Origin: Deltaproteobacteria bacterium
GTDB taxonomy: Bacteria; Desulfobacterota; Syntrophia; Syntrophales; UBA2210
Assembly (NCBI GenBank): GCA_016935935.1
Contig: JAFGPZ010000287.1
Coordinates: 1-6,372 of the forward strand
Length of the DNA: 6,372 nucleotides
Direction of reading: 5' to 3'
The notes under the pieces are model-generated. The model was not told the DNA's origin. It saw only the letters and a program-made list of their open reading frames with translations, and made no database searches. The first letter of the stretch is position 1, and every line of letters begins with the position of its first letter. A program made the translations under genes and the position numbers. Of this stretch, positions 1 to 5,620 are shown piece after piece.

Positions 1-51
1 GAAGGAATTAAATTTGTCAATGGTATTGAAGAAAGCAGGATCGCCGCCTAA
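1..51 (+). CDS. C-terminal 16 residues of an unidentified gene, cut by the window edge
   Basis: Frame 1 is open from the first base and stops at TAA 49-51, giving a tail that reads EGIKFVNGIEESRIAA. The tail has coding-like composition, but it is too short to assign. The short polar ending and the recombinase remnant just downstream would fit a transposase C-terminus; that is only an impression. It could also be chance open frame, since 16 codons without a stop is weak evidence. Confidence 0.35.
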   Translation, partial: EGIKFVNGIEESRIAA

Positions 52-158
52 TTTTTTCATACACAACATTTGACAATAACTCTTTTTAGGAAGAAAAATA
101 TCACAATACTATAATAACTGCAATGTTATCTAGGAATCAATATGCTAGGCACCAGTAT

Positions 159-320
159 TTACAAAGGTTTCGCCATTGTTGCGAGATTTTTTTTGCCGAT
201 TTCATGGATTGTGCCCGGAATTGTGCCCGTTTGGGTTTCAAAGTAAGCTTCCTGCTTTCTGGCTGCAATTTTAAGATCCGCGTCACTTAGGATATTGTAT
301 TGGAGTGAGCCTTCTATACT
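159..320 (-). pseudogene. Probable C-terminal remnant of a tyrosine recombinase (phage-type integrase)
   Basis: On the minus strand an open stretch of 53 codons runs from just after an in-frame stop (321-323) to a TAA at 159-161. It contains YNILSDADLKIAARKQEAY followed by a TGTIPGTI stretch. Many phage-type integrases end in a similar way: a Tyr-containing 'Y-x-HLS(D)xxLKxAxxKxE' helix after the catalytic tyrosine, then a low-complexity tail. The catalytic Arg/His boxes and the N-terminal domain are absent, and no start or ribosome site precedes the stretch, so if the assignment is right it is a decayed fragment. The direct repeat at 208-229 is the DNA behind the GTIPGTI residues. The assignment rests on recalled family style, not a search. 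Confidence 0.45.
208..229. repeat. Short tandem direct repeat (ATTGTGCCCG twice, period 12)
   Basis: ATTGTGCCCG occurs at 208-217 and again at 220-229, separated by two bases. It lies inside the minus-strand recombinase-like remnant, where it encodes the two Gly-Thr-Ile units, so protein coding may explain it without any independent function. Confidence 0.6.
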
Positions 321-417
321 TCATGACATGATCCTTTCTACCCTTACCGGGTATTGATCCTGTCTAATACTCTATCATATTCTGTGCAATCGGTGGGGTT
401 CACTCCAATATCGTATT
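291..417. repeat. Inverted repeat with 14-bp core arms enclosing about 85 bp
   Basis: Left arm 298-311 (TATTGGAGTGAGCC) and right arm 397-410 (GGTTCACTCCAATA) pair at 13 of 14 positions, the exception being a G-T pair. Weaker pairing extends outwards to 291 and 417. The interior has a small perfect hairpin, TACCC-TTACC-GGGTA. No target-site duplication is visible outside the arms. The left arm overlaps the end of the recombinase remnant. It could be a miniature inverted-repeat element, an inverted duplication formed at an integration scar, or a recombinase-associated site. Confidence 0.5.
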
Positions 418-437
418 AATGGCATTCATATATTTGA

Positions 438-447
438 ATCATATGAT
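438..447. promoter_or_regulatory. Perfect 10-bp palindrome upstream of the ligase promoter
   Basis: ATCATATGAT is a perfect palindrome about 190 bp upstream of the -24 element of the ligase promoter. It could be a protein-binding site, but AT-rich palindromes this short arise by chance. Confidence 0.25.
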
Positions 448-531
448 ACAGTTGTGATGCATATCCTACAAATAGCTAATCCGTTATATACATTAAACAT
501 TCCAGTGTTGTTTCAAAAGAAAAAATCGTGA

Positions 532-559
532 AAGCATCAGTTTTATAAGCCAGATGCTT
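532..559. promoter_or_regulatory. Candidate upstream activator site for the ligase sigma-54 promoter
   Basis: AAGCATC (532-538) and GATGCTT (553-559) form a perfect 7-bp inverted repeat with a 14-nt spacer. Its centre (about 546) lies roughly 115 bp upstream of the predicted start of transcription. Sigma-54 enhancer-binding proteins usually bind dyad sites about 80-150 bp upstream. The position and dyad symmetry are seen in the sequence; the function is inferred. Confidence 0.45.
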
Positions 560-636
560 GAACATCCTATACAAACGTCTTTAACGTAATAGCAATATTT
601 TTATGTATATTAAGGAGTTATAAAATATCTGATGGA

Positions 637-652
637 TGGCACGCTGTTTGCT
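637..652 (+). promoter_or_regulatory. Sigma-54 (-24/-12) promoter for the ligase gene
   Basis: TGGCACGCTGTTTGCT matches the consensus TGGCACG-N4-TTGCW at every conserved base. The GG (638-639) and GC (650-651) are separated by exactly 10 bp. Transcription would start near 663 and leave a leader of about 250 nt before the ATG at 912. No gene start lies closer on the plus strand. A sigma-54 promoter implies control by an ATP-dependent enhancer-binding protein, with the inverted repeat at 532-559 as its likely site. Confidence 0.82.
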
Positions 653-662
653 GATTAGAGTT

Positions 663-911
663 CAGCGGTACATGAAAGATCTTAAAAGGTTTGTGTCACA
701 ATTCATAAGTGGAACATAACCATTTGGCTGTGCGGCAGACAAGATGCGAATTAAAAAGACTTAAATAAAAAGGAGGTGATACCTATTTGTTATATACAGG
801 AAGCCATCGCTGTTGATTGTCGTACATGTTTTACAAAAAAATTAGACCAGACGATCAATAAAATATAAACTATAGAGCATCACCTACTAAAGAAAGGAAA
901 GGAAACAGATA
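663..911 (+). other. Long 5' leader of the ligase transcript
   Basis: About 250 nt separate the predicted transcription start from the ligase ATG. The leader contains an orphan, near-perfect Shine-Dalgarno sequence (AAAGGAGGTGAT, 769-780) that precedes no long reading frame. The nearest starts give peptides of only 9-11 residues, such as a TTG frame at 787-816 and an ATG frame at 826-861. Its AGGTGAT (774-780) is perfectly complementary to ATCACCT at 879-885, so the strong site could be paired away about 100 nt downstream. The gene's own ribosome site is the AAAGGA at 898-903. I recognise no known riboswitch. Confidence 0.4.
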
Positions 912-2273
912 ATGGCAGGTAAAATACGTTTCTTCCCCGAAAAATTAAATGATATGAGTCCTGAGGAGAGAAAGGAACATAAAGATAAGCTCCTGAGTGC
1001 ACAGGTTCAATATGTATACGATAATTCGCCGGAGTACTACCAGTTGCGCTTCAAGGAATGCGGTGCTGAACCCGGCGACATCAAGACACTGGAAGATCTT
1101 CGCAAGCTGCCTATAATGATGGACAAGGATTCAGAACGGCAGAGTGAGGAAGATTCTCTGGAAAAATATGGCCATCCCTTTGGTCTCCATCTTTGCTGCA
1201 GACCGGAAGAAGTCGTATCAACGGGAGGTACTTCCGGAACAACCGGCCATCCGACATATCCCTACACTCAGTCGTTGGAAGATACTCGTAAAACGGATGA
1301 TATTGCTGCCTTCTTTTACCGTGAATTGTGCGGCGTCGGTCCTGGTGACCGCTGTTTCTTTTTATTTCCTCTGGGCGTTTACGCAACATCCGTTCTTCTC
1401 CCGGGTCTCCAGAAGACCGGGGTACTCCCCCTTCCCATTGATATCAGGCTTGGCCCGAAAATGGCTATGGAAATGGCAAAATGGACAAAGCCTACCTTCT
1501 GGTGCACCGGAGCCGCAATTGTGGAGTTCTACATAGATCTATACAAAAAACAAGGGATTGATCCCAGAGACTTAGGGTACAAATGCCTGGTGCTTACGGG
1601 TGAAATGGGGTGTGGAATCCCGGAAATAAAGAAGAAAATTGAGGATGCATTTGGTTGCCGATGGTATGATTTCTGGGCACCCTCATTGCTGAATTGGGCC
1701 ATGTCATGCGATTCAGATGAGTATTATGGCCTTCATAAATTCGGTGAAGACTGGGATATCGGGTACGAAGACCTGGTCGATCCTGAAACCAAAGAACAGA
1801 TAGAGATCAAAGACGGAGCGATTGGTGAGATCGTCGGTACCCACCTTACGAAAAAGGCAGCTCCTTATTTAAAATATGCTTCCGGAGACATTGTTGAAGT
1901 CTTTACCTCTGAATGCCCAGGCTGCGGGTTCAAAGGTATGAGGGCTAGAGTAACCGGTCGCTCCGACGACATGCTGACCGTTAAGGGGGTAAACGTATTC
2001 GGCGGTGCGATACGCAGTCGTCTCCAGAAGTTTGTACCCCGGGTAACGGGACACATGAGAATTATCAAGGAAGATCCATCACACAGAGTCACGCAGTTAA
2101 AACTCCGGGTTGAATATGCGTCCGGCATGGAAAACCAGCTCGATGGTCTGGCTAAAGAGATTCGAGATTATATGAGGGCTGAACTTAGAGTAAGTCCAGA
2201 GATAGAATGGACGCCTCCGGATTCACTCGACCGACCCGCGAGAAAACCACCGATTTTTGAAAAAAGATATTAA
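912..2273 (+). CDS. Phenylacetate-CoA ligase (PaaK)-like AMP-forming acyl-CoA ligase
   Basis: This 453-residue cytoplasmic enzyme, close to the usual PaaK length of about 430-450, should activate a carboxylic acid with ATP and CoA to its acyl-CoA through an acyl-adenylate. The phosphate loop STGGTSGTTG is at residues 103-112, TGE at 229-231, the YASGD hinge motif at 322-326, and the signature GRSDDMLTVKGVNVF at 349-363. A candidate C-terminal lysine is K445 in RPARKPP. A CPGCGF segment (335-340) sits where PaaK proteins carry a Cys-containing turn. Oddly, the region matching DIYGLSE of PaaK reads DFWAPSL (253-259), so the usual magnesium-binding Glu appears to be Leu. The start is set by AAAGGA at 898-903, 8 nt before the ATG. 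It lies upstream of a carboxyltransferase gene on the same strand. The acid substrate cannot be read from the sequence; aryl acids are typical of the family. Confidence 0.9.
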   Translation: MAGKIRFFPEKLNDMSPEERKEHKDKLLSAQVQYVYDNSPEYYQLRFKECGAEPGDIKTLEDLRKLPIMMDKDSERQSEEDSLEKYGHPFGLHLCCRPEEVVSTGGTSGTTGHPTYPYTQSLEDTRKTDDIAAFFYRELCGVGPGDRCFFLFPLGVYATSVLLPGLQKTGVLPLPIDIRLGPKMAMEMAKWTKPTFWCTGAAIVEFYIDLYKKQGIDPRDLGYKCLVLTGEMGCGIPEIKKKIEDAFGCRWYDFWAPSLLNWAMSCDSDEYYGLHKFGEDWDIGYEDLVDPETKEQIEIKDGAIGEIVGTHLTKKAAPYLKYASGDIVEVFTSECPGCGFKGMRARVTGRSDDMLTVKGVNVFGGAIRSRLQKFVPRVTGHMRIIKEDPSHRVTQLKLRVEYASGMENQLDGLAKEIRDYMRAELRVSPEIEWTPPDSLDRPARKPPIFEKRY

Positions 2274-2310
2274 TCTTAACGGGGTCAGATTCAACAATAA
2301 TGTACTTCGC

Positions 2311-2365
2311 AGGGAGGACCTGTGCCATCAAAAGCAACTACAATGAGGGGATGCAGGTCTTCCTT
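2311..2365 (+). other. Intergenic hairpin between ligase and carboxyltransferase genes
   Basis: AGGGAGGACCTG (2311-2322) pairs with CAGGTCTTCCTT (2354-2365) over 12 bp, including two G-U pairs, around a 31-nt loop. No T-tract follows, so it is not an intrinsic terminator. It ends 22 nt before the AGAGGAG ribosome site of the next gene. It could be an RNA stability or processing element that sets the ratio of the two proteins, or a remnant repeat. A possible chance origin is made less likely by the stem length. Confidence 0.5.
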
Positions 2366-2399
2366 CCACTAACAACTATATGACAAAGAGGAGTCGGAA

Positions 2400-3944
2400 A
2401 TGAGCTTTGAAGAGCTACTCCAACAATTGGAAATAAAAAAGAAAAAAGCTATGGGGCAGGGTGGACCGAAAAAAATCCAGCGGCAACATGATCTTGGAAG
2501 ACTGACGGCGCGGGAGCGCATAAGTAAATTAGTGGACTCCGATTCTTACCTCGAGCTTGGTCTCCTTGCCCATTCCGAATGGCCCGGCATGGCGGAAAAA
2601 ACGCCAACTGACGGTTTGATTATGGGTTTCGGTAAAATAAATGGGAGGCGCGTTGCGGTGTCGGCTAATGATTTCACTGTAATGGCGTCGACTAATGCCA
2701 AGATAAACCTGAGGAAGCTGCTTCAGTTTAAAACCCAAGTCAACAAATTAAGAATTCCGTATGTTCATCTTGGTGAAGCTGGCGGTGCACGTATGCCCGA
2801 TTGTCAGGGATCGGACAAAATATTCGAACTCGGGGGAGGCGGTACCGATACACTGGGGCCTGAGTATACTCACTTTCGGGAACATCCGTATATGTTTGCA
2901 GCCATGGGCGAATGCTATGGTGTGGCGGATTTTCAGGCTTGTGTTGCCGACTTTGTTGTTCAGGTTAAAGGAAGTGCTATCGCAGTTTCAGGACCGAGAG
3001 CTCTCGGAAGAGCAATAGGCCAAACCTTTACGGGCGAGGAAATGGGAGGATGGGAACTCCATTCCAGTGTGACGGGAATGACAGACCAAGTAGCTGAAAG
3101 CGATGAGGAGAGTCTGGAAGTCATAAAAAAATATCTCGATTATATGCCCAATCATAACAGAGAATTACCGCCTATTCGTCCTGTCCCGGAGGGTTCGGAA
3201 GAAAGAATGTCAAAAATTCTCGATGTTCTTCCTAAAAAAAATACGAGAACCTATGACATGCACAAAATCATCGAGTGTCTCGTAGACGGGGGAGAATTCC
3301 TCGAATTGAAACCTCTGTTTGGTCCCATGCTTATTACCTGCCTTGCGCGGATCAACGGAGAAGTTGTCGGAATCACCGCAAGCAATCCGATCGTAAACGG
3401 TGGTGCCACCGATACCGATGCACTGGAAAAGTCGACGAGTTTTTTATGTCTTTGCGATTCTTACAATATTCCTCTCATCTTCCTGGCCGATACACCGGGT
3501 CACCTTACGGGAAAGGAGGCGGAGCGGAAGAGGGTCGGTTCTCGCGTTGTAAATCAGATTCAGGCATTGTTTCAGGTTACCGTTCCGAAGATTACAATCA
3601 ATATACGCAAAAATTACGGACAGGCGATGATAAATATGTGCAGTCTGGGATCAGGTCATGATTTTCTCGTCGCGTGGCCCACGGCAGAGATTGGTTTTAT
3701 GGATCCCGCAATCGGAGCAGATGTGGTCTATGGAAATCTGCCTGAGGCGGAAAGGCAAAAATTGGTGCAGAAGATGGTGGCCGATACCTCACCCTATCCC
3801 GCGGCAGGATCGTACTGGATACAGGATATTATAAACCCGTATGATACCCGCGACTATATCATAAATGTCTTAAACGTAGTTCGAGATTCAGAAAATCAGG
3901 GTATGAGCAAACATTTATTGGCAAACTGGCCAAAGAAATTTTAG
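2400..3944 (+). CDS. Acyl-CoA carboxyltransferase, propionyl-CoA carboxylase beta-subunit family
   Basis: This 514-residue protein has the length and two-domain crotonase-fold order of PccB, GcdA and MmdA carboxyltransferases, which move CO2 between biotin and an acyl-CoA. N-domain marks: GRLTARERI (33-41), DGLIMGFGKINGR (71-83), GEAGGAR (125-131), SGPRALGRA (197-205) and VAESDEESLEVI (231-242). C-domain marks: YDMHKII (285-291), DGGEFLE (296-302), PLIFLADTPGHLTG (358-371), VPKITINIRKNYG (395-407) and PTAEIGFMDP (427-436). The usual RKxYGGAYDVM reads RKNYGQAMINM here. One oxyanion-hole glycine is therefore Gln408, and Ile411 falls at the position that is Asp in PccB and Ile in acetyl/propionyl-type AccB. 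AGAGGAG at 2387-2393 fixes the start. No biotin carboxylase, biotin carrier or decarboxylase pump subunit is encoded in the window, so direction and substrate are unknown. It is probably co-transcribed with the ligase. Confidence 0.92.
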   Translation: MSFEELLQQLEIKKKKAMGQGGPKKIQRQHDLGRLTARERISKLVDSDSYLELGLLAHSEWPGMAEKTPTDGLIMGFGKINGRRVAVSANDFTVMASTNAKINLRKLLQFKTQVNKLRIPYVHLGEAGGARMPDCQGSDKIFELGGGGTDTLGPEYTHFREHPYMFAAMGECYGVADFQACVADFVVQVKGSAIAVSGPRALGRAIGQTFTGEEMGGWELHSSVTGMTDQVAESDEESLEVIKKYLDYMPNHNRELPPIRPVPEGSEERMSKILDVLPKKNTRTYDMHKIIECLVDGGEFLELKPLFGPMLITCLARINGEVVGITASNPIVNGGATDTDALEKSTSFLCLCDSYNIPLIFLADTPGHLTGKEAERKRVGSRVVNQIQALFQVTVPKITINIRKNYGQAMINMCSLGSGHDFLVAWPTAEIGFMDPAIGADVVYGNLPEAERQKLVQKMVADTSPYPAAGSYWIQDIINPYDTRDYIINVLNVVRDSENQGMSKHLLANWPKKF

Positions 3945-3963
3945 GCCATACATCTGGTTTGCC
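3920..3963 (+). other. Nested hairpin overlapping the carboxyltransferase stop codon
   Basis: GGCAAAC (3920-3926) pairs with GTTTGCC (3957-3963), and directly inside it TGGCC (3927-3931) pairs with GGCCA (3944-3948). A second short stem, CTGGTTT (3971-3977) with AAACCGG (3991-3997), follows. Neither has a T-tract, so these may protect the 3' end or be a weak terminator. No convincing intrinsic terminator is visible after this gene. Confidence 0.35.
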
Positions 3964-4257
3964 GAAACGCCTGGTTTTATATAGATGGTTAAACCGGACA
4001 ATCAGTTACAGCGTTGAAACGTGCTGTAAGCACGTAAAGGAAACAGTGCGATATTGTTTCTATGCTCTTTGTTACCCTTGAGATCAAAGGTACAATGGAA
4101 GTAAAACACGAAAAGACCATGTACTATAGGTAAAACCTTCAGGAAAAACTCAACGCAGAAACAGATGTGAATCCGGCGGGTTCCTGACCTTCTCGCGAGA
4201 TGGGAACCTGAGATCATTATGCTGTGCAGGTGCGAGATTCACTGAGCTTCTTTTTTC
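3945..4257. other. Gene-free stretch with several hairpins
   Basis: No convincing gene is seen. The stretch contains a perfect 7-bp stem with a 3-nt loop (ACGTGCT/AGCACGT, 4019-4035) and an imperfect inverted repeat at 4069-4095 centred on TTGAGATCAA. A third hairpin has arms GGTTCC (4179-4184) and GGAACC (4203-4208) enclosing the palindrome TCTCGCGAGA (4191-4200). A run of six T at 4251-4256 follows no stable stem. The density of dyads suggests structured RNA or decayed repeat elements rather than coding DNA. Confidence 0.4.
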
Positions 4258-4491
4258 TTACTTCTCGGCATCGAGCATAGGTTCTTCATTTATGTAAGAG
4301 CGGTCACGATGAGGGAGGAAAATGTAAATTTTCGTAAGGCTGGGTGCAGGGTGTTGGTGAAGAACCATTGACATTTCGAAGTCGGGTGGTTTTGTATTCC
4401 CTCCTTTCCACCCGTCTTCGCCAGCCTGATCTAAGGATGTCAAGAAACGCCCATTATCACATGGGGAATAATTTTTTGAACAGACTTTCAT
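4258..4491 (-). pseudogene. Minus-strand reading frame, probable 3' remnant of an unidentified gene
   Basis: The frame encodes up to 77 residues and ends in a stop at 4258-4260. From about residue 15 onwards the sequence looks protein-like: QAGEDGWKGGNTKPPDFE, then HQHPAPSLTKIYIFLPHRDRS and a PMLDAEK ending, with varied codons and few low-complexity residues. The ATG at 4489-4491 lacks a Shine-Dalgarno sequence, and the frame is closed by a stop about ten codons further upstream. That fits the tail of a larger gene whose front has been lost. I do not recognise the family. It points against the neighbouring genes and could be a small intact gene or a chance frame. Confidence 0.4.
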
Positions 4492-4751
4492 TACACTGGC
4501 GGACCGGAGAAACTCTGTAGAAGTTCTTTATCTTTACTACCTTCCTATTATCAAAGCATATCATCATATAATGGAGCATATAATACGCAGCGGTAAAACA
4601 TTAATAATATTAACTCCTTTATGGTCATTACCGGTAAACGAAACTAATATGAGAAGTCAAATAGTTCAAAAGCTGCAAATCAATAGAAGAATACTAAGTT
4701 CAATTAATCATAAGTTCAAGAAAATTCAACATGTTACGCCTCATCTTAGCG
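4492..4751. promoter_or_regulatory. Upstream region of the transporter promoter, with candidate activator sites
   Basis: A perfect palindrome, TTACCGGTAA (4628-4637), lies about 120 bp upstream of the -24 element. The heptamer AGTTCAA occurs three times in the same orientation, at 4663-4669, 4697-4703 and 4713-4719; the last two are extended to TAAGTTCAA and are spaced 16 bp apart. Either could bind the enhancer-binding protein that activates the sigma-54 promoter. The AAGCATC/GATGCTT dyad of the ligase promoter is not repeated here, so the two promoters may use different activators. Confidence 0.35.
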
Positions 4752-4767
4752 TGGCATACTCCTTGCG
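4752..4767 (+). promoter_or_regulatory. Sigma-54 (-24/-12) promoter for the transporter gene
   Basis: TGGCATACTCCTTGCG has the invariant GG (4753-4754) and GC (4765-4766) separated by exactly 10 bp, with TGGCA and TTGC fully matching the consensus. Transcription would start near 4778, about 214 nt before the transporter ATG. The element is a near match to the one in front of the ligase, which supports both. Confidence 0.76.
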
Positions 4768-4777
4768 TTCTTTTCAC

Positions 4778-4991
4778 AAAATGTATACCAATGGAGAAGG
4801 CCGGATAAACTTTCGCTTAAAGAGCAATTGTCAAAAACAGTATGGTTACACCGAAAGGGGGTGAGAAGAAAAAATAATAAATGTGGGATGGTTCATTGGG
4901 AGGTAGTGTGTGAATCGTAATGATAAAGTATTCCTGACATACTACTATAATTATGTAAAAACCATTACTGAGTAAAAAAGGAGAAATCACT
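4778..4991 (+). other. Long 5' leader of the transporter transcript
   Basis: The leader of about 214 nt holds an orphan Shine-Dalgarno-like sequence, AAAGGGGGTGAG (4854-4865), that agrees at 10 of 12 bases with the orphan site in the ligase leader. It stands 126 nt before its gene, against 131 nt in the ligase leader. Flanking CACC (4849-4852 region) can pair with its GGTG in a small hairpin. A 10-codon frame follows at 4881-4913. The gene's own ribosome site is AAGGAG at 4978-4983. Confidence 0.35.
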
Positions 4992-5588
4992 ATGGCTCAA
5001 ATGGAACATTCATTTGCTACACCTGCTCCTGCAGGTCTGGCTGCGCTCGCTGTTGCTGCGTTCGGATTTGCTGCGGTATTTTTTGGCAAGGTAGGTTTGG
5101 GGGGATTACCGTTGCTTGCTGCGTGGCTCATTGGCGGCGGTATTGTTCAGTTTACTACAGCGGTTATCGAACTGAAAGATCATAATATCACAGGTGGGAA
5201 TGTGTTTTTATTCTTTGCCGCTTTCTTTATGTTCGCCGCTGCATTGAGTACTCTTGCGAAATTTGGGATGATAATTTTTAAAATACAACCACTGCCACTG
5301 GTTGAAGGGTATATGTGGATGGCAGGTGCCACCTTCTTGACACTGGTAACTCCCGCTTATATCAGAAGCAGCAGTCTATTCTTTGTGGCTCTCATTGTAG
5401 CTGACGCCATCCTATGGTGTATCTGCCTTCTTGATATGGGAATAATAGATCCAAAAGCGTGGAAACCAGTTGTCGGATACCTTCTCCTATTCTTAGGATG
5501 TGCAGGTCTTTACCTGTCCGGGGCAACGCTCTGCAATACTGTCTTTGGAAGAGCAATATACCCCGTGCCCAAACCGCTTGTGAAATAG
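4992..5588 (+). CDS. AceTr (GPR1/FUN34/SatP) family acetate-type transporter
   Basis: This 198-residue integral inner-membrane protein has about six hydrophobic helices (near 14-34, 40-60, 70-92, 106-121, 125-147 and 158-180), the length and topology of bacterial SatP acetate/succinate permeases. The family's N-terminal NPAPLGL signature appears as TPAPAGLAALAVAAFGF (10-26). The next conserved block, GxxQF followed by a GNxF-like turn, appears as GGGIVQFTTAVIELKD (48-63) and GGNVFLFFAAFF (68-79). Family members move short monocarboxylates or succinate, commonly with protons, in either direction. AAGGAG at 4978-4983, 8 nt before the ATG, sets the start. The gene has its own sigma-54 promoter and a terminator, so it is a single-gene unit. 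Its closeness to the acyl-CoA genes suggests export of acetate or uptake of the acid used by the ligase. It is divergent at the signature, so substrate is uncertain. Confidence 0.88.
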   Translation: MAQMEHSFATPAPAGLAALAVAAFGFAAVFFGKVGLGGLPLLAAWLIGGGIVQFTTAVIELKDHNITGGNVFLFFAAFFMFAAALSTLAKFGMIIFKIQPLPLVEGYMWMAGATFLTLVTPAYIRSSSLFFVALIVADAILWCICLLDMGIIDPKAWKPVVGYLLLFLGCAGLYLSGATLCNTVFGRAIYPVPKPLVK

Positions 5589-5620
5589 TCGACGGGCAGG
5601 CAATTTCGAAGTTCACATCT

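Noticed and set aside
70..115. TTGACA (70-75) with TATAAT (110-115), a possible sigma-70 promoter
   Set aside because: The spacer is 34 bp, twice the usable length, and no gene follows.
397..410. GGTTCACTCC as a possible tRNA T-arm or integration target
   Set aside because: The loop and stem do not fit a T-arm, and no acceptor stem or anticodon arm is found upstream.
2761..3661. Other-frame open stretches inside the carboxyltransferase gene
   Set aside because: The carboxyltransferase frame carries all the family motifs; the alternatives show none.
4002..4217. A 71-codon minus-strand frame
   Set aside because: The translation is low in protein-like character, has no ribosome site, and overlaps several hairpins.
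4571..4864. A 97-codon plus-strand frame upstream of the transporter
   Set aside because: It runs through the sigma-54 promoter and candidate activator sites, has no ribosome site, and its translation resembles no protein family I know. The frame is better explained as chance.
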